Assembly (NCBI GenBank): GCA_903858475.1
Contig: CAIOIZ010000082.1
Coordinates: forward strand, 1-39,608
From: an uncultured Bacteroidota bacterium
Lineage (GTDB): Bacteria > Bacteroidota > Bacteroidia > Chitinophagales > Chitinophagaceae
Length of the DNA: 39,608 nucleotides
Direction of reading: 5' to 3'
Both the position numbers and the translations under genes were made by a program. The notes under the pieces were generated by a model, which saw only the letters and a list, made by a program, of their open reading frames with translations, did no database searches and was not told where the DNA came from. Positions 17,902 to 25,514 of this stretch are shown one piece after another (the first letter of the stretch is position 1; each line of letters opens with the position of its first letter).

Positions 17902-19083
17902 TTATACAATTGCATTGCTGAATTCTTCTTTTACTAGGGCGGCTTTTGAAAATGCGTTTTCCAAATCAATGATCAGGTCTTGCACTTCTTCTAATCCTAC
18001 ACTAAGTCTAATCAAACTGTCAGCTACCCCAGCTGCTTTTCTTTTTTCAGCAGGGATAGATTTATGGGTCATTTGTGCTGGGTGGCAGAGTAAACTTTTT
18101 ACACCACCTAAACTTTCTGCCAGTTTAAAATATTGAGTATTGGTTACAACAGCAGTGGCTGCTGCTGCTGTATCATTTTTCAAAGTAAATGAAACGATGC
18201 CACCAAATCCTTTGCTTTGCTTTTTGGCAATATCATGGTTGATATGTGTTTTCAAGCCTGGATAGTAAACATTTTCAACAGCTGGATGTGTTTCTAAAAA
18301 TTCAGCAACGGCTTGCGCATTGCGGCAATGTTGTTGTATGCGCAAACCCAATGTTTCTATACCACGAATGACCAACCAGCTATCGAAGGGTGCAAGAATA
18401 GCACCACTGGCATTTTGTATGAATTTGATTTTTTCTCCAATCTCTTTTTCTTTGGTAACTACCAAGCCTGCAATAAGATCGCTGTGACCACCTAAATATT
18501 TGGTGGCACTGTGCACGACAATATCAGCTCCCAGCGTAAGAGGTTGTTGTAGGGCAGGTGAAGCAAAAGTATTATCCACGCAAAGTAAACAGGAATTGGC
18601 CTTGGCGATTTTTGCGATGGCTTCAATATCACTCACTTTCAAAGTAGGGTTGGTGGGTGTTTCAATCCAGATGAGTTTTGTTTTTTCAGACACTGCTTCA
18701 AATACATTATTGGTATTGGTAGTGTCAACATATTTAACACTAATGCCAAACTTTTCGTATACATGGGTAAATAAGCGAAAAGCACCACCATAAATATCAT
18801 CCACTGCTACAATCTCATCGCCTGATTTTAATAATTTTAAAACCGCATCAATGGCTGCTAATCCACTTCCAAATGCAATACCTGTACTGCCTTGTTCTAG
18901 TTTGGCAATAATGGCTTCCAATGTTGCTCTGGTTGGATTGCCAGTTCTAGCATAATCATATCCTTTGTTTACACCAGGGGATTCTTGCACATAAGTGCTG
19001 GTTTGATAAATAGGAACGCTAATAGCTCCGGTTAATTCATCTACTGGAATACTGTGAATCAGTTGTGTTGCGTTGACAGACAT
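17902..19083 (-). CDS. metB: Cystathionine gamma-synthase family PLP enzyme (trans-sulfuration)
   Basis: 393 residues, fold type I PLP enzyme of the Cys/Met metabolism family. The PLP-binding Lys195 is in HSATKYLGGHSD; other family marks are YDYARTGNPTR, SGLAAIDAVL, VDDIYGG, ETPTNPTLKV, VDNTFASP and the substrate-binding ESLGGVKSLLCHPAQMTH. It aligns over its whole length with E. coli MetB; cystathionine gamma-lyase and O-acetylhomoserine thiol-lyase share most motifs, so exact substrate is uncertain. Position directly behind a SAM-I riboswitch and ahead of homoserine dehydrogenase favours a biosynthetic role making cystathionine or homocysteine from activated homoserine. Confidence 0.85.
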   Translation of the reverse strand: MSVNATQLIHSIPVDELTGAISVPIYQTSTYVQESPGVNKGYDYARTGNPTRATLEAIIAKLEQGSTGIAFGSGLAAIDAVLKLLKSGDEIVAVDDIYGGAFRLFTHVYEKFGISVKYVDTTNTNNVFEAVSEKTKLIWIETPTNPTLKVSDIEAIAKIAKANSCLLCVDNTFASPALQQPLTLGADIVVHSATKYLGGHSDLIAGLVVTKEKEIGEKIKFIQNASGAILAPFDSWLVIRGIETLGLRIQQHCRNAQAVAEFLETHPAVENVYYPGLKTHINHDIAKKQSKGFGGIVSFTLKNDTAAAATAVVTNTQYFKLAESLGGVKSLLCHPAQMTHKSIPAEKRKAAGVADSLIRLSVGLEEVQDLIIDLENAFSKAALVKEEFSNAIV

Positions 19084-19209
19084 CTCTTTTGAGTTTTACC
19101 TTCCTGCATACAATTTTTTGCAAGAAGAAGTGAAAAATTAATTTTAAGAAGATGCGAAATCAAGAGAGGGCTGGGGTTATCGGAAGGCTTTTTTCGGCAG
19201 TTACCTGCA

Positions 19210-19242
19210 TAAAAAAAGCTCATCCGATAAATCAGATGAGCT
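19210..19242 (-). terminator. Riboswitch-controlled intrinsic terminator
   Basis: Minus strand: 8-bp stem AGCTCATC / GATGAGCT (19242-19235 with 19224-19217), 10-nt loop, then U7 (plus-strand A run at 19211-19217). It lies 38 nt after the aptamer and 127 nt before the metB ATG. Its 5' arm and loop (19226-19236) can instead pair with the aptamer P1 3' strand. Confidence 0.85.
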
Positions 19243-19279
19243 ATAATATTGTAAGACGATATTGTAAGCTGTAGTCTGA

Positions 19280-19396
19280 CTTATCTGTCCGTGTATACAT
19301 TGTATACTTGGATGGAGTTGGCACCTTTTTTCAGCGTGAACTGAAATAGGTTGTCAAGGCTTCATCGGGCCATTACCCTCTGCCTTTCTTGATAAG
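19280..19396 (-). promoter_or_regulatory. SAM-I (S-box) riboswitch aptamer
   Basis: Read on the minus strand, the 117 nt show the S-box consensus: P1 5' strand CTTATCAAGAAAGGCAGAGGG, then GGCCCGATGAAGCC, a P3 hairpin, the conserved GGTGCCAACTCC-type segment, a P4 hairpin (GTATACAATGTATAC palindrome) and P1 3' strand ATAAG. The class binds S-adenosylmethionine and turns methionine genes off when SAM is plentiful. It precedes metB and hom, both methionine-route genes. The expression platform is the terminator downstream. Confidence 0.93.
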
Positions 19397-19417
19397 CGAT
19401 CTTGTAAAGAACTGCTG

Positions 19418-19450
19418 CAAAGATAGAGGGGCGATTAATAAAATTCCAAA
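19418..19450 (-). promoter_or_regulatory. Promoter for the SAM riboswitch-metB-hom unit
   Basis: Minus strand: TTTG (19450-19447), 21-nt spacer, TATCTTTG (19425-19418); both boxes match the Bacteroidota consensus. The expected start is near 19411, 15 nt before the aptamer P1 strand, which is the placement a riboswitch needs. Confidence 0.75.
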
Positions 19451-19574
19451 TAAAATCTATACAATATTTTCATCAATCATGCAAACGCCCTTCCAGCAAG
19501 GCTTTCAGAGTAAAAATATTTTTATTTATTTTGGGAGCAGATAGTTATTTATTGCTTTTTGAGGTTTTGGGCGT

Positions 19575-20135
19575 TTAAACATCGGATGATTTGAAATTCT
19601 TTTTAAGCCATTCTTGTTGCGAATCTGCTGATTGCTCAAATACTACTTGAGCAGCAATTTTGTCCTGCGCTTTTGCGATGGACTTTGATACCAGTGGATG
19701 TTCGATTGCTTCGGATTCTTTCATGCCTAACAATTTAATAAGTCCAATCATTTTTTCGCTGCCAAATTGTTTAAACATGGGCTCGTCTAGGGCACTAAAA
19801 ACATTGATTTCGCCTGTAAAATTATCAGGAAGGAGAACTGTTTCTTTTTCCTGCATAGGGTGATGTTCTAGCATGGCTAGGTGATTGATATTTTCTCCTA
19901 AAGGACGCCAGTGCTTGCCATCTTTTATGCGTTCTTCAGCAAGTGCATGATCGGCAAATAATTTTTTATAATAACTGGTAGAATCAGTAAACCATGCCAT
20001 AAAAATTAACTGAGGGTCTGCTTTGGCTGATTGCAAAATCGCTTCATCCTTAGCTTTGGAATGGATAAATACCAGGTCCTTGAAAACGCCATCTTGCCGC
20101 TTCGCTTCTTTTTTGCCAAATAAATTGAAAAACAT
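19575..20135 (-). CDS. Uncharacterised cytoplasmic protein
   Basis: 186 residues; I do not recognise the family with confidence. No signal peptide or membrane helix. The N-terminus MFFNLFGKKEAKRQ is basic, then alternating segments suggest an alpha/beta fold: KDLVFIHSKAKDEAIL, PQLIFMAWFTDSTSYYKKLF, HLAMLEHHPMQEKETVLLP, EINVFSALDEPMFKQFG. The C-terminal half is helical (EKMIGLIKLLGMKESEAIEHPLVSKSIAKAQDKI). The sequence AWFTDS and the strand-helix rhythm recall the C-terminal half of a helicase/SecA-like nucleotide fold without any Walker motif; this is speculative. It is transcribed divergently from uvrA with 89 nt between starts. Codon use looks ordinary and the frame is clean, so it is a real gene. 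Confidence 0.7.
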   Translation of the reverse strand: MFFNLFGKKEAKRQDGVFKDLVFIHSKAKDEAILQSAKADPQLIFMAWFTDSTSYYKKLFADHALAEERIKDGKHWRPLGENINHLAMLEHHPMQEKETVLLPDNFTGEINVFSALDEPMFKQFGSEKMIGLIKLLGMKESEAIEHPLVSKSIAKAQDKIAAQVVFEQSADSQQEWLKKNFKSSDV

Positions 20136-20200
20136 AGTTTAAATTTGAATGCAAGTTAATAAAGAGAACGCACCCAAGTTTACAAGCCTACAATTGTTTG

Positions 20201-20208
20201 TATCTTTA
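20201..20208 (+). promoter_or_regulatory. Weak candidate -7 box for uvrA
   Basis: TATCTTTA differs from TAnnTTTG at the last base. A TTTA lies about 18 nt upstream in place of TTTG. If used, transcription would start only about 10 nt before the uvrA ATG. Confidence 0.3.
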
Positions 20209-20224
20209 CGACAAGTTAGTAAGT

Positions 20225-23107
20225 ATGGCGACAAAGAAAATTCCACCTGCTGTGGAAATAAATCACAACGATTTTATTGAAGTGTTTGGTGCCCGGGAAC
20301 ACAACCTGAAGGGACTGGATATTGCTATTCCTAAGAACCAATTGGTTGTTTTCACTGGGGTAAGTGGTAGTGGTAAGTCTTCTTTGGCATTTGATACAAT
20401 TTATAATGAAGGCCAGCGTCGGTATATGGAAAGTTTTGGAGCCTATGCCCGTCAATTTGTGGGGGATATGGAAAGGCCTGATGTTGATAAGATTACTGGT
20501 TTGTCGCCCGTTATTTCCATTGAACAGAAAACAACCAATAAAAATCCTCGCAGTACCGTTGGTACAGTAACAGAGGTATATGATTTTTTAAGATTGTTAT
20601 TTGCCCGCATTGGAGAAGCCTATAGTTATAATACGGGAAAGCAAATGGTGAAATTCAGTGAGGAGGAGATTGTGCAACATATCATAGAGAAATATGAAGG
20701 AAAAAAAATAAGTTTATTGGCACCATTGGTGAGAGGCAGAAAAGGGCATTATCGCGAGTTGTTTGAAGAAACTCGAAAGAAAGGGTTTTTAAAAGTAAGA
20801 GTTGATACTGAAATAAAAGACCTGGTTCCAAAGATGCAGGTGGATCGTTATAAAATTCATGATATTGAAGTAGTGGTCGATCGTTTGCCGGTAACGGATG
20901 ACATGAAACTTCGATTGAGTCAAAGCGTTCAGAAATCATTACAGATAGGAAAAGATTTATTATTGGTATTAATTGAAGGCATTGAACAGCCTGTTCAATT
21001 TAGCAAGCAATTGATGTGTGAGGATACTGGTATTAGTTATGAAGAACCTTCACCCAATGCGTTTTCATTTAATAGTCCATATGGCGCCTGTTGCAGCTGC
21101 AAGGGCTTGGGAGATGTTTACCAAGTAAGTCTGGCGGCCGTTATTCCCGATGACACTAAATCAATTAATGAGGGTGGCGTAGCTCCATTGGGAGAAGAAA
21201 GAGAAGCGGGTATTTTCAAACAAGTACAACAACTGGCTAAAAAATATAAATTTAGTTTAGATAAGCCCATTAATAGTTTGTCTGAAAAAGTGATGAATGT
21301 ATTGCTGTATGGGAAGGAAGAATTAGATGAAGTGGCTGAAAATTTAAAAGTAGAAATTGACAGCACTGCTACTTTGAGTGATTTTTATACGGAAGAATAT
21401 GAAGGGGTGATTCCTATGTTGAAGCGATGGTTTGGTGCAGCTAATACCACCGAAGCAATGCGAGACTGGGTAGAGAAATACATGGAGCTTACTCCTTGTC
21501 AGGATTGTGAAGGAACTAGATTGAAAAAAGAAAGTCGTTGGTTTAAGGTAGATGGGAAAAATATTTCCAGCTTGAGTAATTTAAATCTAGATAACCTGGC
21601 AGCTTGGTTTGATGGCATTGAATTACGACTGGACAAAAAACAAAATACCATAGCGAAAGACGTATTGAAGGAGATCAGAGAAAGGCTGCAATTTTTATTG
21701 AATGTTGGGTTGACCTATTTAACATTGAATCGTCCTTCTAAAACATTGAGTGGTGGCGAATCACAACGTATTCGATTGGCTACACAAATTGGTTCTCAAC
21801 TGCAAGGCATAACTTATATACTCGATGAGCCCAGTATTGGTTTACACCAACGCGACAATCAACGGTTGATTGAAGCCTTGAAACATTTGCGCGATATTGG
21901 CAATAGTGTATTGGTGGTGGAGCATGATAAAGATATTATGATGGCCAGCGATTACTTAGTAGATATTGGACCTGGTGCGGGTATGCATGGTGGTAGGATA
22001 GTGGCTGCAGGTACTCCCGCAGAAGTTTTAAAATCAACTGCTGAAACAGCACAATACTTAAGTGGCAAGAAAAAAATTGCCATACCAGCCGAAAGGAGAA
22101 AAGGGAATGGAAAATATATTGAAATAACAGGTGCCAAGGGAAACAACTTGCAAAATGTTTCTGTTCGTTTTCCATTGGGGAAATTGATACTGGTGACGGG
22201 TGTAAGTGGTAGTGGAAAGTCCACACTTATCAATGAAACATTGTATCCCCTGCTCAGTAAATTCTGTTATCATTCCAAAGCCAATCCATTGCCTTATAAA
22301 AATATTAAAGGGCTGGAATTAATTGATAAGGTAATAGAAATTGATCAAAGTCCAATTGGTCGAACGCCGAGGAGTAACCCTGCTACTTATTGTGGATTTT
22401 TTACCGATATACGTACTTTATTTGCTTCGGTACCAGAAGCAAAAATTCGCGGGTATAATGCAGGTCGCTTTTCCTTCAATGTAAAAACGGGTAGGTGCGA
22501 TGTGTGTGAAGGGGGAGGGATGCGGGTGATTGAAATGAATTTTCTGCCAGATGTATATGTGCATTGCGAAAAATGCAATGGCAAAAGATATAATCGAGAA
22601 ACCCTTGAAATACGCTACAAAGGTAAAAGCATCAGCGATGTATTGGATATGACGGTAGACGATGCGGTAGAATTCTTTCAGGCTGTGCCATTTATTTATA
22701 GGAAAATAAAAGTTTTGCAGGAAGTAGGCTTAGGCTATATCACCCTCGGGCAAAGTGCGGTTACACTCAGTGGTGGCGAAGCGCAAAGGGTGAAGCTCAG
22801 TACTGAGCTTGGGAAAAAAGACACGGGTAAAACATTTTATATATTGGATGAGCCTACTACTGGATTGCATTTTCAGGACATTCAACATTTATTGGAAGTG
22901 GTTAATAAATTAGTGGATAGAGGCAATACTGTATTGGTAATTGAACATAATATGGATGTCATTAAAACAGCTGATCATATTATTGATATTGGGCCCGAAG
23001 GGGGAGATGGAGGCGGACAGGTTTTGTTTGAAGGAGTGCCCGAAGACCTCGTAAAAGTTAAAGAAAGTTTTACAGGCTTCTATTTACAGGCTGAATTGAA
23101 TGGGTAA
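20225..23107 (+). CDS. uvrA: Excinuclease ABC subunit A
   Basis: 960 residues from the ATG at 20225; an in-frame TTG at 20198 would add nine residues unlike the family. UvrA recognises damaged DNA and loads UvrB in nucleotide excision repair. Two ABC ATPase cassettes: Walker A GVSGSGKS at 45-52 and again near residue 658; signatures LSGGESQRIRLATQIGS and LSGGEAQRVKLSTELGK; Walker B YILDEPSIGLHQRD and YILDEPTTGLHFQD. Zinc-module cysteines are present: ACCSC and CQDC in the first half, CDVC...HCEKC in the second (CEGGG and CNGKRYNRETL). Full length and intact. Single-gene unit, divergent from the uncharacterised gene at 19575. Confidence 0.97.
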   Translation: MATKKIPPAVEINHNDFIEVFGAREHNLKGLDIAIPKNQLVVFTGVSGSGKSSLAFDTIYNEGQRRYMESFGAYARQFVGDMERPDVDKITGLSPVISIEQKTTNKNPRSTVGTVTEVYDFLRLLFARIGEAYSYNTGKQMVKFSEEEIVQHIIEKYEGKKISLLAPLVRGRKGHYRELFEETRKKGFLKVRVDTEIKDLVPKMQVDRYKIHDIEVVVDRLPVTDDMKLRLSQSVQKSLQIGKDLLLVLIEGIEQPVQFSKQLMCEDTGISYEEPSPNAFSFNSPYGACCSCKGLGDVYQVSLAAVIPDDTKSINEGGVAPLGEEREAGIFKQVQQLAKKYKFSLDKPINSLSEKVMNVLLYGKEELDEVAENLKVEIDSTATLSDFYTEEYEGVIPMLKRWFGAANTTEAMRDWVEKYMELTPCQDCEGTRLKKESRWFKVDGKNISSLSNLNLDNLAAWFDGIELRLDKKQNTIAKDVLKEIRERLQFLLNVGLTYLTLNRPSKTLSGGESQRIRLATQIGSQLQGITYILDEPSIGLHQRDNQRLIEALKHLRDIGNSVLVVEHDKDIMMASDYLVDIGPGAGMHGGRIVAAGTPAEVLKSTAETAQYLSGKKKIAIPAERRKGNGKYIEITGAKGNNLQNVSVRFPLGKLILVTGVSGSGKSTLINETLYPLLSKFCYHSKANPLPYKNIKGLELIDKVIEIDQSPIGRTPRSNPATYCGFFTDIRTLFASVPEAKIRGYNAGRFSFNVKTGRCDVCEGGGMRVIEMNFLPDVYVHCEKCNGKRYNRETLEIRYKGKSISDVLDMTVDDAVEFFQAVPFIYRKIKVLQEVGLGYITLGQSAVTLSGGEAQRVKLSTELGKKDTGKTFYILDEPTTGLHFQDIQHLLEVVNKLVDRGNTVLVIEHNMDVIKTADHIIDIGPEGGDGGGQVLFEGVPEDLVKVKESFTGFYLQAELNG

Positions 23108-23157
23108 AAACCATTGCAAAGTAAAATGATATTTTTTTCATCCTTAGTTTTGAAAAT

Positions 23158-23185
23158 AAAAAAAATCCATGCATTGCATGGATTT
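23158..23185. terminator. Terminator hairpin, strongest on the minus strand
   Basis: Inverted repeat AAATCCATGCA-T-TGCATGGATTT (23163-23185). On the minus strand it is followed by a U8 run and UAUUUUC (plus A at 23158-23165), a good terminator for a transcript carrying the small ORF at 23260-23328. On the plus strand the following TTTAATCTTG is weaker, but it may also end uvrA (51 nt upstream). Confidence 0.75.
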
Positions 23186-23259
23186 AATCTTGTTAGGTAC
23201 GAAGGCTAAAATAGGGCAGTCATAGCCAGGAAGTGATAAATATGTGGTTTCAGGGGTAA

Positions 23260-23328
23260 TCAGCAGTTGTATATGCAACCGCATTTCTTCTCCTTGGGGG
23301 TTTCTGCTTCCAAAGTATAACCTGCCAT
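23260..23328 (-). CDS. Candidate 22-residue cysteine-rich peptide
   Basis: In the 368-nt gap between uvrA and the barrel gene, the minus strand has an ATG ORF of 22 codons ending in TGA. It begins MAGYTLEAE, has a Lys/Glu middle, and ends KKCGCIYNC with cysteines at 16, 18 and 22, the last residue. The ATG follows AT-rich sequence (GATATAAAATA), as usual for Bacteroidota starts, and a strong minus-strand terminator lies 75 nt after the stop. The upstream gene (23476) stops 147 nt earlier, so it could be co-transcribed or have its own promoter; I see no perfect TAnnTTTG. Short ORFs arise by chance, so the call rests on context and composition. No known family recognised. Confidence 0.35.
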   Translation of the reverse strand: MAGYTLEAETPKEKKCGCIYNC

Positions 23329-23475
23329 TATTTTATATCAATCGTAAACAGACATTGACTTATATTTTCGCAAACTGGATTGCCAACAAGAGGCAAACTG
23401 TTACGAAGGCAATTATTTTATAACTGCCCGGGTTAAGTTGAAAATTGTTACTCATACATTATTGGATTTAAAGAT

Positions 23476-24477
23476 TTAATATACAGCGGGGCAACGGGTT
23501 TGTTTAGCCGCCCTTCTGTTTCCGGAACTACTGTAAATAGTGCCGAGTTGGATACCGATTTTTGCTACGATTGTAAAATAGGTGTCTGCATCTTTAGTAT
23601 CGCCACGTAAAGTACCTGGCGCAAACCTGGTCATACCAGGATAAATAATGGGAATGGTTTTGTCACTCAATTGTGTTGCGAGTGATGCATTTTGCGGACT
23701 CATGTATTTGATGAAATTGTTGGCGTCAATATACGTTTTACTTACATCATCAATATTGTCTGTGAACGTTTTTCTATAGTGAAATTCAGTACTGAAATTC
23801 ACTCGATCTGAAATGATATATTTTATACCTGCCCCTACAGGGATATTCATTTGTGTTAGTTTGTATTCTTTGCTGTTGGGATATTCGGCCATGCCTTGAC
23901 CTTCCGTTCTTAGTGGTTGAAGATTGTACCATGTTTTGTTGCCATTGGTACCTTTCAATGAACCTTGTGGGTTAAAATGAAAAATACCCAGTCCGCCAAA
24001 AACATAGGGTCTTAATTTTGCTGGATATTCATTGTTGCGGCCAATAAATTGTAGTGGAAAGAATTCAATCGCACCATAGGCTTCCCAAACATTACTGCGA
24101 AAATTGAGGTTGCGTTGTTTGCGATGCAATTCATCGATGCCATTGGTATTGATAACGGCATCGTCACCTTCTAAAAATGTATAATTAGCGGCAGCCCTAA
24201 AACCTAACCAAGTATTGGGATACATGGTTACATAGATGCCCTTGCTTAATTTGGTAAATTCAAAATTGAGGTCTTTTACAAAAGCAGTACCCTTTCCTTG
24301 ATTGCCACCCAAGTCGCCCAAGAAAAAACTAGGGCCAAAATTAAAGCCTATTTCCCAACGTGTTTTATCAGGATCTCCAAAAGTAATGGCTTGTGAAAAA
24401 GAATGAGATGTAATAGTGAAACAGCAGCCGAGTAGCAGCAGTAATTTGCCAATAAATAATGGTAAATTAGGTTTCAT
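23476..24477 (-). CDS. Outer-membrane beta-barrel protein, DUF6089-like
   Basis: 333 residues with a long N-terminal region and signal peptide (hydrophobic about 8-28, ending HSFSQ). Repeated amphipathic strands with aromatic girdles follow: WEIGFNFGPSFFLGDLGG, GIYVTMYPNTWLGFRAAANYTFLEG, VWEAYGAIEFFPLQF, LRPYVFGGLGIFHFNP, MNIPVGAGIKYIISDRVNFSTEFHYRKTFTD and YFTIVAKIGIQLG, the pattern of small Bacteroidota barrels with an FLGDLGG opening. Location in the outer membrane is well supported; function (structural or pore) is unknown. The C-terminus (RRAAKQTRCPAVY) extends beyond the last strand. Upstream 190 nt up to the elaA stop shows no clear promoter. Confidence 0.75.
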   Translation of the reverse strand: MKPNLPLFIGKLLLLLGCCFTITSHSFSQAITFGDPDKTRWEIGFNFGPSFFLGDLGGNQGKGTAFVKDLNFEFTKLSKGIYVTMYPNTWLGFRAAANYTFLEGDDAVINTNGIDELHRKQRNLNFRSNVWEAYGAIEFFPLQFIGRNNEYPAKLRPYVFGGLGIFHFNPQGSLKGTNGNKTWYNLQPLRTEGQGMAEYPNSKEYKLTQMNIPVGAGIKYIISDRVNFSTEFHYRKTFTDNIDDVSKTYIDANNFIKYMSPQNASLATQLSDKTIPIIYPGMTRFAPGTLRGDTKDADTYFTIVAKIGIQLGTIYSSSGNRRAAKQTRCPAVY

Positions 24478-24667
24478 CAGAAACTGGATTTTGTCTTAAA
24501 TAGAAAATTGGATAATGGATATAGTTGTTTTGTTTCCTTAGGGGGAGTAGTGTAAAAAATGCTCAAATGCTTCATTTTCAAGACTACTTTTGCCGACTTA
24601 TTCCTCAAAACAGCTCTATCTCAAGGGTTTAAAACGATATAAGGGGGAGAATATTGTATGGTATACA

Positions 24668-25117
24668 TTATTTTTTGAATAGCATTTCAATATGTGGAAT
24701 ACCATCTTCCAAATATTCTTCACTACAGGGAATAAAGCCCAAACTCCCATAAAAATTACGTAGGTATAGTTGGGCTCCAATTTTGATGCTAGAACAGTTA
24801 AATGTACTACAGCAATGTTCGATTGCCCTATTCATTAATTCCTTTCCAGCTCCAGTACCACGGTAGGCCGGAGAACTAACAACTCTTCCTATACTGGCTT
24901 CGTCATAAGATATGCCAGGCGGAATGATACGGGCATAGGCAACCAGTTTTTCTTGGTCCCAGCCAGCCAAATGTAAACTTTTTAAATCCTTGTTATCAGC
25001 ATCCTGGTAAGCGCAATTTTGTTCTACTACAAAAACCTCATTGCGTAATTGCAGAATAGCATATAAACATCGGGGACTGAGTTCATCAAAAGCTTGTATG
25101 GTCCAGTGTAATTGCAT
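24668..25117 (-). CDS. elaA: GNAT N-acetyltransferase, ElaA family
   Basis: 149 residues, closely matching E. coli ElaA in length and order: LYAILQLRNEVFVVEQNCAYQD, LVAYARIIPPG, IGRVVSSPAYRGTGAGKELM (acetyl-CoA pyrophosphate loop RGTGAGKE), then IKIGAQLYLRNFYGSLGFIP and the end EEYLEDGIPHIEML. GNAT enzymes transfer acetyl from acetyl-CoA to amines; the ElaA substrate is not established. The start codon overlaps the hemoglobin stop as TAATG, implying translational coupling. Last gene of the four-gene unit starting at 27754. Confidence 0.92.
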   Translation of the reverse strand: MQLHWTIQAFDELSPRCLYAILQLRNEVFVVEQNCAYQDADNKDLKSLHLAGWDQEKLVAYARIIPPGISYDEASIGRVVSSPAYRGTGAGKELMNRAIEHCCSTFNCSSIKIGAQLYLRNFYGSLGFIPCSEEYLEDGIPHIEMLFKK

Positions 25118-25512
25118 TATAGTGGGGAGCTGTTTTCTTTGTTTTGCTGCATTTTAAAGGCCATTAAATCGGCAATGGATTTGGCTCTTATTTTGGCCTT
25201 TTCGGTGATCGGCCCTTCAAATAATTCGTCGAGGGTACAAAAAAATAACTGTAGCCATGTGTCGAAATGAATTTTTTCGAGTGGGATTTTTTTATTTAAA
25301 TCGTAATGAACTTCCATGGCATTTTTTTGGTAAACAGGGTTGTCTAATAAAATACTTTCCCAAAAATCTGTGATTACGCTAATATGATGCGGCCAATCGA
25401 GCTGTACTTTTTCGGTGAAAATAAATCCAATGGTCGGGTCTTTTTTTACTTTTTCATAAAAAAGGGTAACCAATTTTTCAATATCGGCCCTCGTTTCAAT
25501 GGATGCTTTCAC
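25117..25512 (-). CDS. Group III truncated hemoglobin
   Basis: 131 residues, the size of a 2/2 globin. IEKLVTLFYEKVKKDPTIGFIFTE gives the B helix (Tyr19, B10 position) and conserved E/F region; WPHHISVITDFWESILL and the block LEKIHFDTWLQLFFCTLDELFEGP with His82 as likely proximal heme ligand match group III (trHbP) proteins. These bind O2/NO/peroxide; roles differ among species. GTG start two nt after the stop of the L,D-transpeptidase-like gene; its own stop overlaps elaA. Such tight packing suggests joint expression, but a functional link to its neighbours is unproven. Confidence 0.9.
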   Translation of the reverse strand: MKASIETRADIEKLVTLFYEKVKKDPTIGFIFTEKVQLDWPHHISVITDFWESILLDNPVYQKNAMEVHYDLNKKIPLEKIHFDTWLQLFFCTLDELFEGPITEKAKIRAKSIADLMAFKMQQNKENSSPL

Positions 25513-25514
25513 GC

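Noticed and set aside
19483-19576. 8-bp inverted repeat AAACGCCC / GGGCGTTT, 78 nt apart, spanning the stop of the 186-residue gene
   Set aside because: Arms are too short for the distance and no U-run follows, so neither a terminator nor a structured RNA is supported.
20198-20224. uvrA start at TTG 20198
   Set aside because: The nine extra residues lack similarity to UvrA and overlap the candidate promoter box; ATG at 20225 fits the family.
23395-23420. Tandem CAGTTTGC and TTGCC...GGCAA repeat upstream of the small Cys-rich ORF as a promoter or operator
   Set aside because: TTTG boxes are present but no TAnnTTTG lies at a proper distance; treated as uninformative AT-rich sequence.
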